From an uncultured Clostridia bacterium (lineage in GTDB: Bacteria > Bacillota > Clostridia > Oscillospirales > CAG-272): a stretch of 64,000 bases of DNA. The translations under genes were made by a program, and so were the position numbers. Under the pieces are notes generated by a model. The model was not told where the DNA came from. It was given only the letters and a program-made list of their open reading frames with translations, and did not search any database. Positions within the stretch are counted from its first letter, which is position 1; every line of letters starts with the position of its first letter. The stretch covers positions 1-64,000 of the forward strand of contig CANPZU010000010.1 of assembly GCA_947588825.1 (NCBI GenBank), in the 5' to 3' direction. Positions 15,154-24,216 of this stretch are shown here, piece by piece.

Positions 15154-16320
15154 ATGGAGGAAGAAAGAAAAATCAAGGTGTCAAAAGGAGATACGTCCGA
15201 TAACGAAGATTATGTTGATTTTATTAATTACGTGTTTGGCTTTAACGGATATGACAGCTCGTTTTACAAGCTTCTCCCAAAGCTGTTCGGGCGCGGGAAC
15301 GATCCCGCAAAGGATACATATTTCGTAAAGGACGGCACGGGCAGGATACTTGCCTGCGTCGGCGCTTTTCTGCTTGAAATGAGTGTTTGCGATAAAAAAA
15401 TTAAGGCATGCGGTATAGGCAACGTCGCGGTTCATCCCCGCCATCGGGGAAAGGGTTACATGAAGGCGGCGATGCACAGCGCCTGCGACGGGGCGATAAA
15501 GCAGGGGTGCTCCATGCTCGTCCTCAGCGGCAAAAGAACAAGGTACGACCATTTCGGATTTGAAAAGTGCGGGACGGAGGCGTGCTATACCGTCACTGAA
15601 AAGACATTAAAGGACAGGGATCCCGACGCGCGTCCGACGCTGCTTATGAAAAGGCTCGAAAGGGAAGACGCCATAGGGCTTGACAATATATACTCTCTTC
15701 ATAATTCAAGCGCCCGACCGTTCAGATACGAAAGACCGCGCGAGAAGCTTTACGACATACTCACCTCATGGCAGAGCGTCCCTTATGTGTTTTATGACAA
15801 AGAAGCTTTTGCGGGCTGGGCGGTTGTCAAGAGAAACGACGTTAACGAGGCGGTTTTCAGCGACGTCAAATACCTGAAGGACATGATATACCTTTTGGCA
15901 AAAGACAAAAGTCATCTCTGCTTTCATATTCCCGAGTGCGACGTGACATGCGCGGATGTACTGTATCATTACGCCGAGACGGTATACGTTGGAGCCGATT
16001 TGTGTTTTAATATTTTAAGCTACGAAAAAACGCTTTTACCGCTTATGGAACTTAAGAACGGTTATGAAAAGCTTATTGACGCAAGCGCGGTTTTTGACAT
16101 AGACGGCTTTGCGGGCAGGGAAAAGCTGATGATACGGGTAAGCGGCGGCAAAATATCGGTTGCCTTTACCGATTTGCCGGCCGATATCGAGCTTTCTCAC
16201 CTTGAGGCTATGCAGCTTTTTTTCACTCACAAGGCGCCCGCAAGAGCGCGGTTGAAAAACAGGGAAGCTCTTACATGGTTCCCGCTGCCGCTGTACATAT
16301 ATTCGCCGGATAACGTCTGA
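15154..16320 (+). CDS. Eis-like GNAT family N-acetyltransferase
   Basis: A 388-residue protein with the three-part layout of the Eis family: an N-terminal GNAT domain, a second diverged GNAT domain and a C-terminal SCP2-like region (about residues 300-388). The acetyl-CoA loop is visible as VAVHPRHRGKGYMKAAM near residue 92, followed by the substrate-loop element YDHFGFEKCG. Eis proteins acetylate amines of aminoglycosides or proteins; the natural substrate here is unknown. The ribosome site GAAAGGAC precedes the ATG. It is separated by terminators from both neighbours, so probably monocistronic. Confidence 0.85.
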   Translation: MEEERKIKVSKGDTSDNEDYVDFINYVFGFNGYDSSFYKLLPKLFGRGNDPAKDTYFVKDGTGRILACVGAFLLEMSVCDKKIKACGIGNVAVHPRHRGKGYMKAAMHSACDGAIKQGCSMLVLSGKRTRYDHFGFEKCGTEACYTVTEKTLKDRDPDARPTLLMKRLEREDAIGLDNIYSLHNSSARPFRYERPREKLYDILTSWQSVPYVFYDKEAFAGWAVVKRNDVNEAVFSDVKYLKDMIYLLAKDKSHLCFHIPECDVTCADVLYHYAETVYVGADLCFNILSYEKTLLPLMELKNGYEKLIDASAVFDIDGFAGREKLMIRVSGGKISVAFTDLPADIELSHLEAMQLFFTHKAPARARLKNREALTWFPLPLYIYSPDNV

Positions 16321-16410
16321 AAAAGGCGATAAAATCCGCTTTCGCTTTTAAGGACGGCTTTAATAGCTTTGAAAGTTTTGAAAGCTTCTTTGATAGGGCG
16401 GAAAATATCG

Positions 16411-16441
16411 CAAAAATACGGGGGCTGATTTTTCAGCCCCC
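16411..16441 (-). terminator. Terminator of the GH18-like lipoprotein gene
   Basis: GGGGGCTGA (16420-16428) pairs with TCAGCCCCC (16433-16441). On the minus strand a T-rich tract follows, 26 bases after the lipoprotein stop. Confidence 0.75.
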
Positions 16442-16466
16442 CGAAATTATTGTAAGGTTATTCTTC

Positions 16467-17429
16467 TTAGGACGCGGAATTCAAAGGATTTAGAGAGTTT
16501 ATGGCGCTTGCATAATCAGAGGTGGAATTGGGCGAGCGCAGATTTTGCATGTCGTCGTACAGCCACATAAATCCGCCCGTGATATTGTCGATGCAGCTGC
16601 TGAGTTTTTTTGAAACGGTATCCGCGCTGTCTGTACCGCCTCCCGCCATGCACCAATAGCCGGGAATTACCTTCGTGTTCAGTTGATGCGCCCAGGTGTC
16701 CGGGTTGTTTCCCGCGCCGCCCGCGTAGCACTGAACATATACTCTGTCGACAATATCGCCGAGATTGCTTTTGAGCGTTTTCCAGAAATTAATCTGAGTG
16801 TAGGGACAAAGGGCGATCTTTACGCCCATCGCGTCACACATTTGCCCGAATTTGGTTGCGGAAATCACGTCATAACAGCTCTCGTCGTCATAATTGACCG
16901 CGTCCGCCTTTGTGGCGTCTATAAGCGCCTTGAAGTTTTTATAAAGGATGGTGTCCTCTCCGACTCCGTCCGCTTCTATGCGCTTTTTGATGCCCTCAAA
17001 GTCAGCGCAGTCCCATCCGCCGATACTTATTTCCACTCTTTTGATTCCCGAGCCCTCTTCTTTAAGGTTGGCCCAAGTCTCTTTTATTGAGTCGCTCACG
17101 ACGCATTTGCCGTCTTTGCAGACCAAAACGTCGTTGAGATAGAGCGTGCCGTCCTCATGTACGTGGACCGACCATATTATCATGGTGTTGAATCCCGACT
17201 CCTTTACGCGCTTTGCGACGTTCTCTCCGCCATGTACGAAGGGACCTCCGCCGAATATCGCCGATACCCACTTATCCGCATCCTTCTCGGGAGCTTTATC
17301 GACGTCTTGCGAGGCGGATGTCGTCGTGTCTTTTGAATCGTCTTTGTTGCCCGCGCAGCCGCCTGACAGGCAGACCGACACGATAAGCAGCAGCGCAAAA
17401 GCAATTTTTAATATGTTTTTAGCCGACAT
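16467..17429 (-). CDS. Lipoprotein with GH18-like (chitinase-type) TIM-barrel domain
   Basis: A 320-residue exported lipoprotein: signal sequence, lipobox LSGGC with Cys25, then an Asp/Ser/Thr-rich linker (residues about 26-52). The domain shows the GH18 fingerprints SIGGWD (residues 135-140) and DAVNYDDE (176-183), which aligns with the catalytic DGxDxDxE, with Glu183 as the acid. YTQINFW and VQCYAGGAGNNP fit later barrel strands. It may cleave beta-linked GlcNAc polymers at the cell surface. The family match is by motif only, and the middle Asp spacing is not canonical. A strong AAGGAG site precedes ATG 17429. Confidence 0.75.
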   Translation of the reverse strand: MSAKNILKIAFALLLIVSVCLSGGCAGNKDDSKDTTTSASQDVDKAPEKDADKWVSAIFGGGPFVHGGENVAKRVKESGFNTMIIWSVHVHEDGTLYLNDVLVCKDGKCVVSDSIKETWANLKEEGSGIKRVEISIGGWDCADFEGIKKRIEADGVGEDTILYKNFKALIDATKADAVNYDDESCYDVISATKFGQMCDAMGVKIALCPYTQINFWKTLKSNLGDIVDRVYVQCYAGGAGNNPDTWAHQLNTKVIPGYWCMAGGGTDSADTVSKKLSSCIDNITGGFMWLYDDMQNLRSPNSTSDYASAINSLNPLNSAS

Positions 17430-17478
17430 TTTTCTTTCTCCTTACTATGTTTGTTCATTTATCGCTTTTTCTGTATAA

Positions 17479-17507
17479 ATGATACTATAAAACATCGCAA
17501 ATTGCAA
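17479..17507 (-). promoter_or_regulatory. Promoter of the GH18-like lipoprotein gene
   Basis: On the minus strand: TTGCAA (17507-17502), 17-base spacer, TATCAT (17484-17479), 50 bases before the ATG. It overlaps the terminator hairpin of the upstream ddl gene. Confidence 0.5.
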
Positions 17508-17515
17508 GATGTTTT
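17485..17515 (-). terminator. Probable terminator of ddl
   Basis: AAAACATC (17489-17496) pairs with GATGTTTT (17508-17515). On the minus strand the stem ends in a TTTTA tract. The stem is short, so the call is moderate. Confidence 0.5.
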
Positions 17516-17573
17516 TTCATTTGCATTTTTTCATTTTGCAAAAGCGCGTGAAGTTTGCAGCCGCGTTTACCTT

Positions 17574-18617
17574 TCATTCCATTGCAAGGGTGATAAGGCG
17601 GTCGATTATCTCTGTGTAGCTCATACCGCCGTGCATGAAGAGCTTTGGAAACATGCTTATGGAAGTGAAACCGGGAAGGGTGTTTATCTCATTGAAAATT
17701 ATCCTGTCCCCGACAAAGAAATCGACTCTTGAAAGGCCGCGGCAGCCGAGTATCTTATATATTTCAACGGCGTACTCGCGCACCTTTTTCGCGCTAATTT
17801 CGTCTATCCTTGCGGGGATGTAATAACCGGCGCTGTCGGAGACGTATTTTGTGTTATAGTCGTAAAATTCGCTTCCTGGGTCGATCTCGCCGCACACCGA
17901 CGCTATGGGGTCCTCGTTTCCCATGACTGCCACTTCTATTTCGCTTCCTCTTATATATTCCTCAATAAGCACGGTTTTGTCAAAAACGCATGCTTCGTAA
18001 AGCGCGTCGGCAAGCTCGAGGCTGTTTTTTACCTTAAAGACTCCTATTGAAGAACCCGACCTTGAAGGCTTTACAAAAAGGGGATAGTCCATTTCCTCGC
18101 AGCGCGCCACAACCTGTTTTATATCGCTCTTTATCTGCGTTCTTGTGGTTGTCACCGCCTTTGCCTGAGGTATGCCGTGTGCACTTAGTATGATCTTTGT
18201 CGCGGCTTTATCCATGCAGATTGCCGAGGCCTCGCAGTCCGGACCCACATACGGTATGCCCGAGAGGGTGAGAAGACCCTGTAAAGTGCCGTCCTCGCAG
18301 CCCGCGCCGTGCATCACCGGAAAAACCACGTCGATATGAAGCTTTCTGCCGTCGGCGGTATAAATGCATTTTTCGACTCTTGACGGAGATATCCACGCGT
18401 CGGTCAGGTGTTCGCCGTTTCGCTCCCATTCGCCGGAGGCTATTTTTTCGATCGGCCCTTCGTAAAGCAGCCATCTTCCGCTCATGGTTATGCCCAGCAT
18501 TATGGGGTCGTATTTTTCACGGTCTATGTTTTTTAGCACCGAGGTCACCGAAGAAAGAGAGACCTTGTGTTCTGTCGAAACGCCGCCGAACAGGCAGCAA
18601 ACGCTGATTTTGTTCAC
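17574..18617 (-). CDS. ddl: D-alanine--D-alanine ligase
   Basis: A 347-residue ATP-grasp ligase that makes the D-Ala-D-Ala terminus of peptidoglycan precursors in the cytoplasm. Seen are LFGGVSTEHKVSLSS at the N-terminus, HGAGCEDGTLQGLL, VKPSRSGSSIGVFKV, the ATP-binding LIEEYIRGSEIEVAVMG, and the metal-binding FNEINTLPGFTSISMFPKL. Length is normal. The start is GTG 18617 with GAAAGG 14 bases upstream. It lies downstream of the DUF1273-prmC-membrane protein operon and may be read through from it. Alanine racemase is encoded separately at 36427. No sign of a VanA-type D-Ala-D-Lac ligase neighbourhood. Confidence 0.94.
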   Translation of the reverse strand: MNKISVCCLFGGVSTEHKVSLSSVTSVLKNIDREKYDPIMLGITMSGRWLLYEGPIEKIASGEWERNGEHLTDAWISPSRVEKCIYTADGRKLHIDVVFPVMHGAGCEDGTLQGLLTLSGIPYVGPDCEASAICMDKAATKIILSAHGIPQAKAVTTTRTQIKSDIKQVVARCEEMDYPLFVKPSRSGSSIGVFKVKNSLELADALYEACVFDKTVLIEEYIRGSEIEVAVMGNEDPIASVCGEIDPGSEFYDYNTKYVSDSAGYYIPARIDEISAKKVREYAVEIYKILGCRGLSRVDFFVGDRIIFNEINTLPGFTSISMFPKLFMHGGMSYTEIIDRLITLAME

Positions 18618-18703
18618 TTATATCAACCAAACCTTTCAAAATGGTATTTATTTTTATATTTATTAATTATATGTGTGTGTTTTGCGGACGGGTTTTACTT
18701 TTT

Positions 18704-19048
18704 TTATTTTTTTAAGTCTTTGCGCTCCTTAAGCCCTATATACGAGCAGACTGCAATATAAACCCACGAGGCGGCGCAGGATAAAATAAGAGAGCAAAGC
18801 AGTATGACAAAAAATGATATTATCACCGGGATCAGTGTGTTCACATATCTGAAAACGAAAAATATAAAAACAAGTATGTTGATCCCGACAAACACCGAGA
18901 ACGCCCAACTGAAGGTCAATTTTTTTGCGTTTTCCCGCTTTATGTGATCGATGGGCAGAGTTGTTGCCCTGTCCGAGTAAAAGCGGCCCCAAAGTACGTT
19001 GAACCACTGATATAAAAAAGCTTCTTTTAATATTTCGGAAATTTTCAT
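18704..19048 (-). CDS. Small three-helix membrane protein, unknown function
   Basis: A 114-residue protein with a short soluble N-terminus (MKISEILKEAFLYQWFN) and three predicted membrane helices, ending with a charged tail (GLKERKDLKK). Its ATG overlaps the prmC stop codon as ATGA, with AGGAGAG inside the prmC 3' end, so the two are translationally coupled. No known family is recognised. Position suggests only co-expression with prmC. Confidence 0.7.
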   Translation of the reverse strand: MKISEILKEAFLYQWFNVLWGRFYSDRATTLPIDHIKRENAKKLTFSWAFSVFVGINILVFIFFVFRYVNTLIPVIISFFVILLCSLILSCAASWVYIAVCSYIGLKERKDLKK

Positions 19049-19830
19049 TTTGACTTTGACTCTCCTATAACCGCCACTCGGTAGTTTCCGCCGTAATCCT
19101 TTGTCACCTCGCAGCAAAGTCCGCGGCTGCCGGCAAGGCGTTCTATATCGTCTTTTTGAGAGTATCCGATCTCAAATACGAAAACGCCGCCCTTTTTAAG
19201 GCAAATATCAAAGGCGCTTATTATCCTTTTGTAAAAGACGAGGGTGTCCTCTCCCGCGTCAAGAGCAATGCGCGGCTCCGCTTTAAGATCGGGGTAAAGA
19301 TCAAGCTCTCCGCTTTTAAGGTACGGGGGATTTGAAACTATTATGTCAAATTTTTTTCCCATAACGGGATTTGTTCGCAGTATATCCGATCTTGAAAATG
19401 CGACTCTGTCACGGCATCCGAGCGCCGCGGCGTTTTCCTTTGCTTTTTTGAGCGCGCCGCCGCTTATATCGACAAGATGCGCAAAGCAGTCCTTTCTCAC
19501 ATCGAGAATCGAAAGAGCGATGCAGCCGCAGCCGCAGCAAAGGTCGGCTATATTTGCGCTGCAAGAGGGCAGCAGTGACAGCGCCTTTTCGACCACTCGC
19601 TCGGTGTCCGGGCGAGGTATCAGGCAGGAGGAATTTATGGCGAAATAGTTTTTGAAAAAGTACTTTTTTCCGAATACATAGGGTGAAAGCTCGCCGGACG
19701 CCAAACGCTCGAGCGCTTTCTTTTTTTGCGTTTCGTTCAAAAGTGAAAAGAGTTCTCTTTCCTCAACCGAAAAGTTTTTAACTATTGCTTCTTTTGTTTT
19801 TTTTTCATTGTTTGAGCCCGATATGTTCAT
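19045..19830 (-). CDS. prmC: Peptide chain release factor N5-glutamine methyltransferase
   Basis: A 261-residue SAM-dependent methyltransferase that modifies the Gln of the GGQ motif in release factors RF1/RF2. An N-terminal helical domain precedes the Rossmann core. Seen are CLIPRPDTE (substrate region), a SAM loop in IADLCCGCGCIAL, and the diagnostic NPPYLKSGEL. The start is ATG 19830 with GAGGA six bases upstream, which overlaps the end of the DUF1273 gene by 26 bases; a GTG six codons earlier is weaker. The usual partner prfA is not adjacent. Confidence 0.92.
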   Translation of the reverse strand: MNISGSNNEKKTKEAIVKNFSVEERELFSLLNETQKKKALERLASGELSPYVFGKKYFFKNYFAINSSCLIPRPDTERVVEKALSLLPSCSANIADLCCGCGCIALSILDVRKDCFAHLVDISGGALKKAKENAAALGCRDRVAFSRSDILRTNPVMGKKFDIIVSNPPYLKSGELDLYPDLKAEPRIALDAGEDTLVFYKRIISAFDICLKKGGVFVFEIGYSQKDDIERLAGSRGLCCEVTKDYGGNYRVAVIGESKSK

Positions 19831-20341
19831 AGCGGTCCTCTTCTTCACAGTATGCGAGGTTCAGGACATTGAGTCCCCGTAATTTAGCGTAATTTTCTGT
19901 ATAAAAGGAACCGCCCGACTTTTTTTTGACGTAACTGATGCAAAAAGCGCTGTTATCCACCATAAATCGGTTGCGCACGCTCATGCAGCGGTTATTGTAA
20001 CTGTCAAAAAGCGTAATCACCTCGTCTGCCTCCGAAAGTATGGTTCGGTAGAGGGCGCGGTCGGCGGCGTTCCACCTGTCCGACTGACCTTTAAAAGGGA
20101 CGGCGACTGTCATCTTTATTTTGGGGTATTTGTTTCTTTTGAGAGTAAGCACGCTTATCTCGGCGATTGTGTCAAAGCCAAGCGCTCCGCCGGTTATAAA
20201 GTTTGTCACTCCCGTGAGTATAAGCTTTTCCACCGAACGGTTAAGGCGGTTAAGGCACAGCCTTTTTTCCTCGTCGGTAAGGGAGCGGTGTCCGGTAAAG
20301 CAGCAGGTATTTTTTCTGTCTGAGAGGCCGTAAAGTTCCAC
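19805..20341 (-). CDS. SLOG/DUF1273 family protein (YpsA-like)
   Basis: A 178-residue Rossmann-type protein with the family start TCCFTGHRSL, then FITGGALGFDTIAE and VAVPFKGQSDRW, which form the nucleotide-ligand pocket of the SLOG superfamily. B. subtilis YpsA, of the same family, affects cell division, but its ligand is unknown. The start is GTG 20341 with AAAGGG nine bases upstream and a good promoter at 20406-20434. It heads an overlapping operon with prmC and a membrane protein. Confidence 0.85.
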   Translation of the reverse strand: MELYGLSDRKNTCCFTGHRSLTDEEKRLCLNRLNRSVEKLILTGVTNFITGGALGFDTIAEISVLTLKRNKYPKIKMTVAVPFKGQSDRWNAADRALYRTILSEADEVITLFDSYNNRCMSVRNRFMVDNSAFCISYVKKKSGGSFYTENYAKLRGLNVLNLAYCEEEDRYEHIGLKQ

Positions 20342-20405
20342 AATTTATAACCCTTTCACGTAAGCTCAAATAAATCAAAGGCACTATTTACCGTATACGG
20401 CTACT

Positions 20406-20434
20406 ATTATAGCAGATATCAAAGGCGATTTCAA
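20406..20434 (-). promoter_or_regulatory. Sigma-A promoter of the DUF1273-prmC operon
   Basis: On the minus strand: TTGAAA (20434-20429), 17-base spacer, TATAAT (20411-20406). Confidence 0.7.
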
Positions 20435-20831
20435 TTACTATCATAAAATTTTCCGCTTTATCCTTCAGGTTTCGGGCTTTGACGTTTTACCGTTCGGAAT
20501 CGGGCATGAGAAAACGCCGCCGGCAATACCAATAAATAATATATGCAATCAGGAGGGGCGGGAAAGGATAAAATAAGTCCTTTATGTAAAATTAATGAAA
20601 AATTCTTAAAATCCTTACCCTTTGTATTTGAAAAGTTATTCAAAATATGACAAAATAAAAGCGCGGTACAATTCATAACAAAGGCGTACCCGAATAAATT
20701 AATTTGAAATTAATTTATTGTTCCGATCAATTACCATTTAACTTAACGCTCGTATGCCGCCGCTCATTTTGCCGATAAATCCCGCAGCGCTGAAAAATAA
20801 AAAAATATAATGAAATAAAACGACATTTGCT
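20435..20831. other. Non-coding divergent region with an AT palindrome
   Basis: No credible gene. It contains a perfect AT-only palindrome at 20693-20719 (two 12-base arms, AATAAATTAATT and its complement, around TGA) and an AAAGGA/TCCTTT small hairpin near 20571. The palindrome lacks a T-run outside its arms, so it is more like a protein-binding site or loose terminator than a classical terminator. The whole gap is 565 bases, between two outward promoters. Confidence 0.6.
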
Positions 20832-20860
20832 TTGACAAGAGGCCGCTTGTATGTTATAAT
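20832..20860 (+). promoter_or_regulatory. Consensus sigma-A promoter for ruvCAB
   Basis: TTGACA (20832-20837), 17-base spacer, TATAAT (20855-20860): a perfect consensus promoter 46 bases before the first ruvC codon. Confidence 0.85.
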
Positions 20861-20906
20861 ATAATGACTTATAATATTCGCTGAATTGTGAATGGGGGGA
20901 TGACAT

Positions 20907-21407
20907 ACGGTAATACTCGGAATAGACCCGGGACTCGCTATAGTCGGGTACGGAATTATCGATTACGTCGACATGCGTTTTAAGACTGTCGCCTACGGCG
21001 CGATAACCACTCCCGCTCACACCCCGATCGAAAAAAGACTTAACAAAATACACGGCGAGCTTGACGCGCTGATAAAAAAGTACCGTCCCGACGAGATAGC
21101 CGTGGAGGAGCTCTTTTTCAACACGAACATAACAACGGGAATAAGCGTCGCCGAGGCGCGCGGAGTGATACTTCTTGCGGCGGCTCAAAACGGACTTGAG
21201 ATAAACGAGTATACCCCTCTTCAGGTAAAGCAGTCGGTGGTCGGTTACGGCAAGGCCGAAAAAAATCAGGTGATCCTTATGGTAAAAACCCTGCTTGGTC
21301 TTGAAAAGGCGCCGAAGCTGGACGACACCTGCGACGCTCTTGCAATCGCCATATGCCACGCCCACACGGGAAAATCAAGACTGAAAAGTTATTACAACCT
21401 GAATTGA
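20907..21407 (+). CDS. ruvC: Holliday junction endonuclease RuvC (non-standard ACG start)
   Basis: RuvC cuts Holliday junctions. The frame shows all four catalytic acids: Asp7 in GIDPG, Glu in AVEELFF, and the last pair in LDDTCDALA. Homologues begin Met-x-ILGIDPG, and here the codon in the Met position is ACG (20907-20909), with GGGGGGA six bases upstream. The frame is closed by TGA at 20901 and contains no ATG, GTG or TTG before ATG 20973, which would remove Asp7. So either ACG is used as start or there is a one-base change/error (ATG to ACG). Length from ACG is 166 residues, normal for RuvC. It is first gene of ruvCAB. Confidence 0.88.
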   Translation, partial: TVILGIDPGLAIVGYGIIDYVDMRFKTVAYGAITTPAHTPIEKRLNKIHGELDALIKKYRPDEIAVEELFFNTNITTGISVAEARGVILLAAAQNGLEINEYTPLQVKQSVVGYGKAEKNQVILMVKTLLGLEKAPKLDDTCDALAIAICHAHTGKSRLKSYYNLN

Positions 21408-21507
21408 TTTTCAAAAAAGAAAACGGGAAACAGTAAGGCGCAAAGTTCGGCGCAAAAGCCGACATCTTGACAGATAAAGCCGGCAGCGCGGCTAAACGGA
21501 GGAAATC

Positions 21508-22122
21508 ATGTATTATTATTTTTCAGGCGTTCTTGCCGCGGTGGAGAGCGATTATGCGGTTATTGAATGTGCGGGAGTGGGATACAAGCTTACAATAAGC
21601 TCCAATACTCTCGGACAGCTTTCGGGCAAGGTCGGAGAGAAGGTTAAGCTTTATTCGTATTATTCGGTGAGAGAGGACGCGCAGGAGCTTTACGGCTTTT
21701 TTACCGAGGATGAAAAGACGGTCTTTAGTTTGCTTATCACCGTCTCCGGAGTAGGACCGAAGGCGGCTATGGCCATATGCTCCGTGCTGACGCCCGAAAA
21801 GCTCGGTATGGCGATATCGACCGGGGACACGCGGGCGATAAGCGCCGCAAACGGAGTCGGCAAAAAGATTGCCGAGAGAGTGATTCTCGAGCTTAAGGAT
21901 AAGTTTGCAAAGAGCATTGGTTCAAGTTCTTCTTCAGATACCGATCCTTTTGCCGAGGGCGAGGTTGAAAACGGAGCTCCAAGCGCCGTTAGCGACGCTT
22001 TGGCGGTACTTATGAGTCTCGGCTACACAAGGGCGGAGGCAAGTCGTGCCTTAAGGGGCCTTTCCGCCGATCTTGATTGCGATACTCTTATCAGACAGGC
22101 TCTTAACGCGCTGATGCAGTGA
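21508..22122 (+). CDS. ruvA: Holliday junction branch migration protein RuvA
   Basis: A 204-residue DNA-binding subunit that tetramerises on the junction and recruits RuvB. The N-terminal OB fold starts MYYYFSGVL and the helix-hairpin-helix motifs are ISGVGPKAAM-like (read VSGVGPKAA) and ANGVGKKIAERV. The C-terminal RuvB-binding domain (residues about 155-204) follows an acidic, Ser-rich linker. Ribosome site GGAGG. It lies 100 bases after ruvC and 38 before ruvB. Confidence 0.95.
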   Translation: MYYYFSGVLAAVESDYAVIECAGVGYKLTISSNTLGQLSGKVGEKVKLYSYYSVREDAQELYGFFTEDEKTVFSLLITVSGVGPKAAMAICSVLTPEKLGMAISTGDTRAISAANGVGKKIAERVILELKDKFAKSIGSSSSSDTDPFAEGEVENGAPSAVSDALAVLMSLGYTRAEASRALRGLSADLDCDTLIRQALNALMQ

Positions 22123-22160
22123 CGATACAGTTATATGTTATATAAGGTTTAGGAAAGCTT

Positions 22161-23240
22161 ATGGACAGTTACGAAGAATATAACACGGAAAACAGAATAA
22201 TCGACGGCAGGGAAAGCGAGGAGGACTTTGACGCCGAGCAGACCCTTCGCCCCAAAACGCTTGATGAATACGTAGGGCAGGTCAAGGCGAAGCAAAATTT
22301 GGCAATATACATCGAGGCGGCAAGGCAGCGGGGCGAAATGCTCGATCATGTGCTACTTTACGGGCCTCCCGGGCTTGGAAAGACCACTCTTTCAAACATA
22401 ATAGCAAACGAAATGGGAGTGAACATCAGGGTGACGTCCGGCCCCGCTATAGAAAAATCGGGCGATCTTATGGCCCTGTTGACCAATTTGGCGCCGAACG
22501 ACATACTGTTCATCGACGAGATACACCGTCTTCCGCGTTTTGTGGAGGAGGTGCTTTATCCCGCCATGGAGGACTTTAAAATAGATTTTATAATCGGCAA
22601 AGGGCCGGCGGCAAGGTCGATACGAATAAATTTGCCTCATTTCACTCTTATAGGGGCGACAACAAGGGCAGGTCAGCTTTCCACTCCCTTAAGGGACCGT
22701 TTCGGAGTGCTTTTGAAACTTGAGCTTTACACTCCCGAGGAGCTTTCACGCATCGTCACACGAAGCGCGAGGATACTCGGAATAGACATACTGCAAGACG
22801 GCGCGTACAAAATAGCCTGCTGCTCCCGGGGAACGCCGAGAGTCGCCAACCGTCTTCTCAAAAGAGTGCGGGATTTTGCGCAAATAAAGGGAAGCGGCGT
22901 CATTGACAAACAGATAGCCGAGTATGCTTTGGACGCGCTTGAAATAGACGAGCTGGGGCTTGACAACATAGACAGAAAAATGCTCGGCACGATAATAAAG
23001 ATATACAAGGGCGGCCCCGTCGGACTTGACACTCTTGCCGCCACTATCGGCGAGGAGTCGGTAACTATCGAGGATGTTTACGAGCCCTACCTTTTGCAGA
23101 TAGGCTTTCTTTCACGAACTCCGAGGGGAAGATGCGCCACAAGGCTCGCGTACGAACACCTTCATCTCCCCTTTGACGGGACGGGCGACGCGGAAAAGAG
23201 CCGAGGCTTTGAGCAGACCGTATTTGATGTCGACGCATAA
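22161..23240 (+). CDS. ruvB: Holliday junction branch migration ATPase RuvB
   Basis: A 359-residue AAA+ motor driving branch migration. An acidic N-terminal extension of about 20 residues precedes [12 protein letters not shown]. Walker A is [10 protein letters not shown], Walker [10 protein letters not shown], sensor 1 [18 protein letters not shown] (in two parts), and the C-terminal winged helix ends RTPRGR. Complete and of family length. Ribosome site TTTAGGAAA. It completes a ruvC-ruvA-ruvB set. Confidence 0.96.
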   Translation: MDSYEEYNTENRIIDGRESEEDFDAEQTLRPKTLDEYVGQVKAKQNLAIYIEAARQRGEMLDHVLLYGPPGLGKTTLSNIIANEMGVNIRVTSGPAIEKSGDLMALLTNLAPNDILFIDEIHRLPRFVEEVLYPAMEDFKIDFIIGKGPAARSIRINLPHFTLIGATTRAGQLSTPLRDRFGVLLKLELYTPEELSRIVTRSARILGIDILQDGAYKIACCSRGTPRVANRLLKRVRDFAQIKGSGVIDKQIAEYALDALEIDELGLDNIDRKMLGTIIKIYKGGPVGLDTLAATIGEESVTIEDVYEPYLLQIGFLSRTPRGRCATRLAYEHLHLPFDGTGDAEKSRGFEQTVFDVDA

Positions 23241-23290
23241 AGCATAAAACGATAAATAAAGTTAAAGCAGAATGAAAGTAGTGAAATACT

Positions 23291-24181
23291 GTGTATACAT
23301 CAGACAAATGGCAAGATTATGAGTATGAGCTTATAGACGCAAGAGAGGGCAAACGGCTTGAAAGATGGGGAGAGTATCTGCTGATACGGCCAGACCCTCA
23401 GATCATATGGCGGCCGGAGCAAAAGTCGGGACTGTGGGAAAAAGCAAACGCCGAATACCTTCGTTCTCATTCGGGCGGCGGCTATTGGGAAAAAAGATCA
23501 AGTCTTCCCGATGAGTGGAGGATAAGTTACCGCTCGCTCGGACTTGAATTCAAAGTGAAGCCGATGGGCTTTAAGCACACCGGCATTTTTCCCGAGCAGG
23601 CGGCAAACTGGGAATGGATGTCAAAGCTTATAAGGGGGGCGAACCGTCCTATAAAGCTGCTTAATATGTTCGCGTATACCGGCGGGGCGACTCTTGCCGC
23701 CGCAAAGGCGGGAGCGTCGGTGACGCATGTGGACGCCTCCAAGGGAATGGTGTCCGCCGCGCGGGAGAACGCCTCTTTGTCCGGGCTTTCAAATTCTCCG
23801 ATAAGGTGGATTGTTGACGACTGCAAAAAATTTGCGGAAAGGGAGATACGAAGGGGCGGCAGATACGACGCCGTGATAATGGATCCGCCCTCTTACGGCA
23901 GAGGGCCGTCGGGGGAAGTGTGGAAGTTTGAGGAATGTATCTTCGAGCTTATCTGCATGTGTGAGCGGCTGCTTTCCGATACTCCGCTGTTTTTCCTTGT
24001 CAACAGCTACACTGCGGGGCTTTCCCCCTCAAGCGTGGGATATATACTCTCGCTGGCGCTTTCAAAGCGTCGCCCCGGCAGGGCGGAATGCGGCGAAATA
24101 GGAATACCCGTCAGCTTTTCGGGTTTGACCTTACCGTGCGGAAGCGTCGCGCGATTTATATTCGACAATGACAATAATTAG
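23291..24181 (+). CDS. Class I SAM-dependent methyltransferase (RlmI/RlmK-like)
   Basis: A 296-residue methyltransferase related to the 23S rRNA m5C/m2G enzymes. The Rossmann core starts at about residue 120 with LLNMFAYTGGATLAAAKAGA (SAM loop), THVDASKGM, IVDDCKKF and the catalytic MDPPSYGRGP. The N-terminal PUA domain of RlmI is not obvious, as in the short Firmicute form. The start GTG 23291 is 50 bases after ruvB, and the ribosome site is weak (GAAAG). It probably belongs to the ruv transcript. The exact RNA target cannot be stated. Confidence 0.83.
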   Translation: MYTSDKWQDYEYELIDAREGKRLERWGEYLLIRPDPQIIWRPEQKSGLWEKANAEYLRSHSGGGYWEKRSSLPDEWRISYRSLGLEFKVKPMGFKHTGIFPEQAANWEWMSKLIRGANRPIKLLNMFAYTGGATLAAAKAGASVTHVDASKGMVSAARENASLSGLSNSPIRWIVDDCKKFAEREIRRGGRYDAVIMDPPSYGRGPSGEVWKFEECIFELICMCERLLSDTPLFFLVNSYTAGLSPSSVGYILSLALSKRRPGRAECGEIGIPVSFSGLTLPCGSVARFIFDNDNN

Positions 24182-24216
24182 ACAACAATTACAACAATTA
24201 AAAGAAGGAAGATCAA

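Noticed and set aside
20900..20974. ATG at 20900 as the ruvC start
   Set aside because: It is in a different frame that ends within 30 codons; it would need a frameshift to reach RuvC and does not preserve GIDPG.
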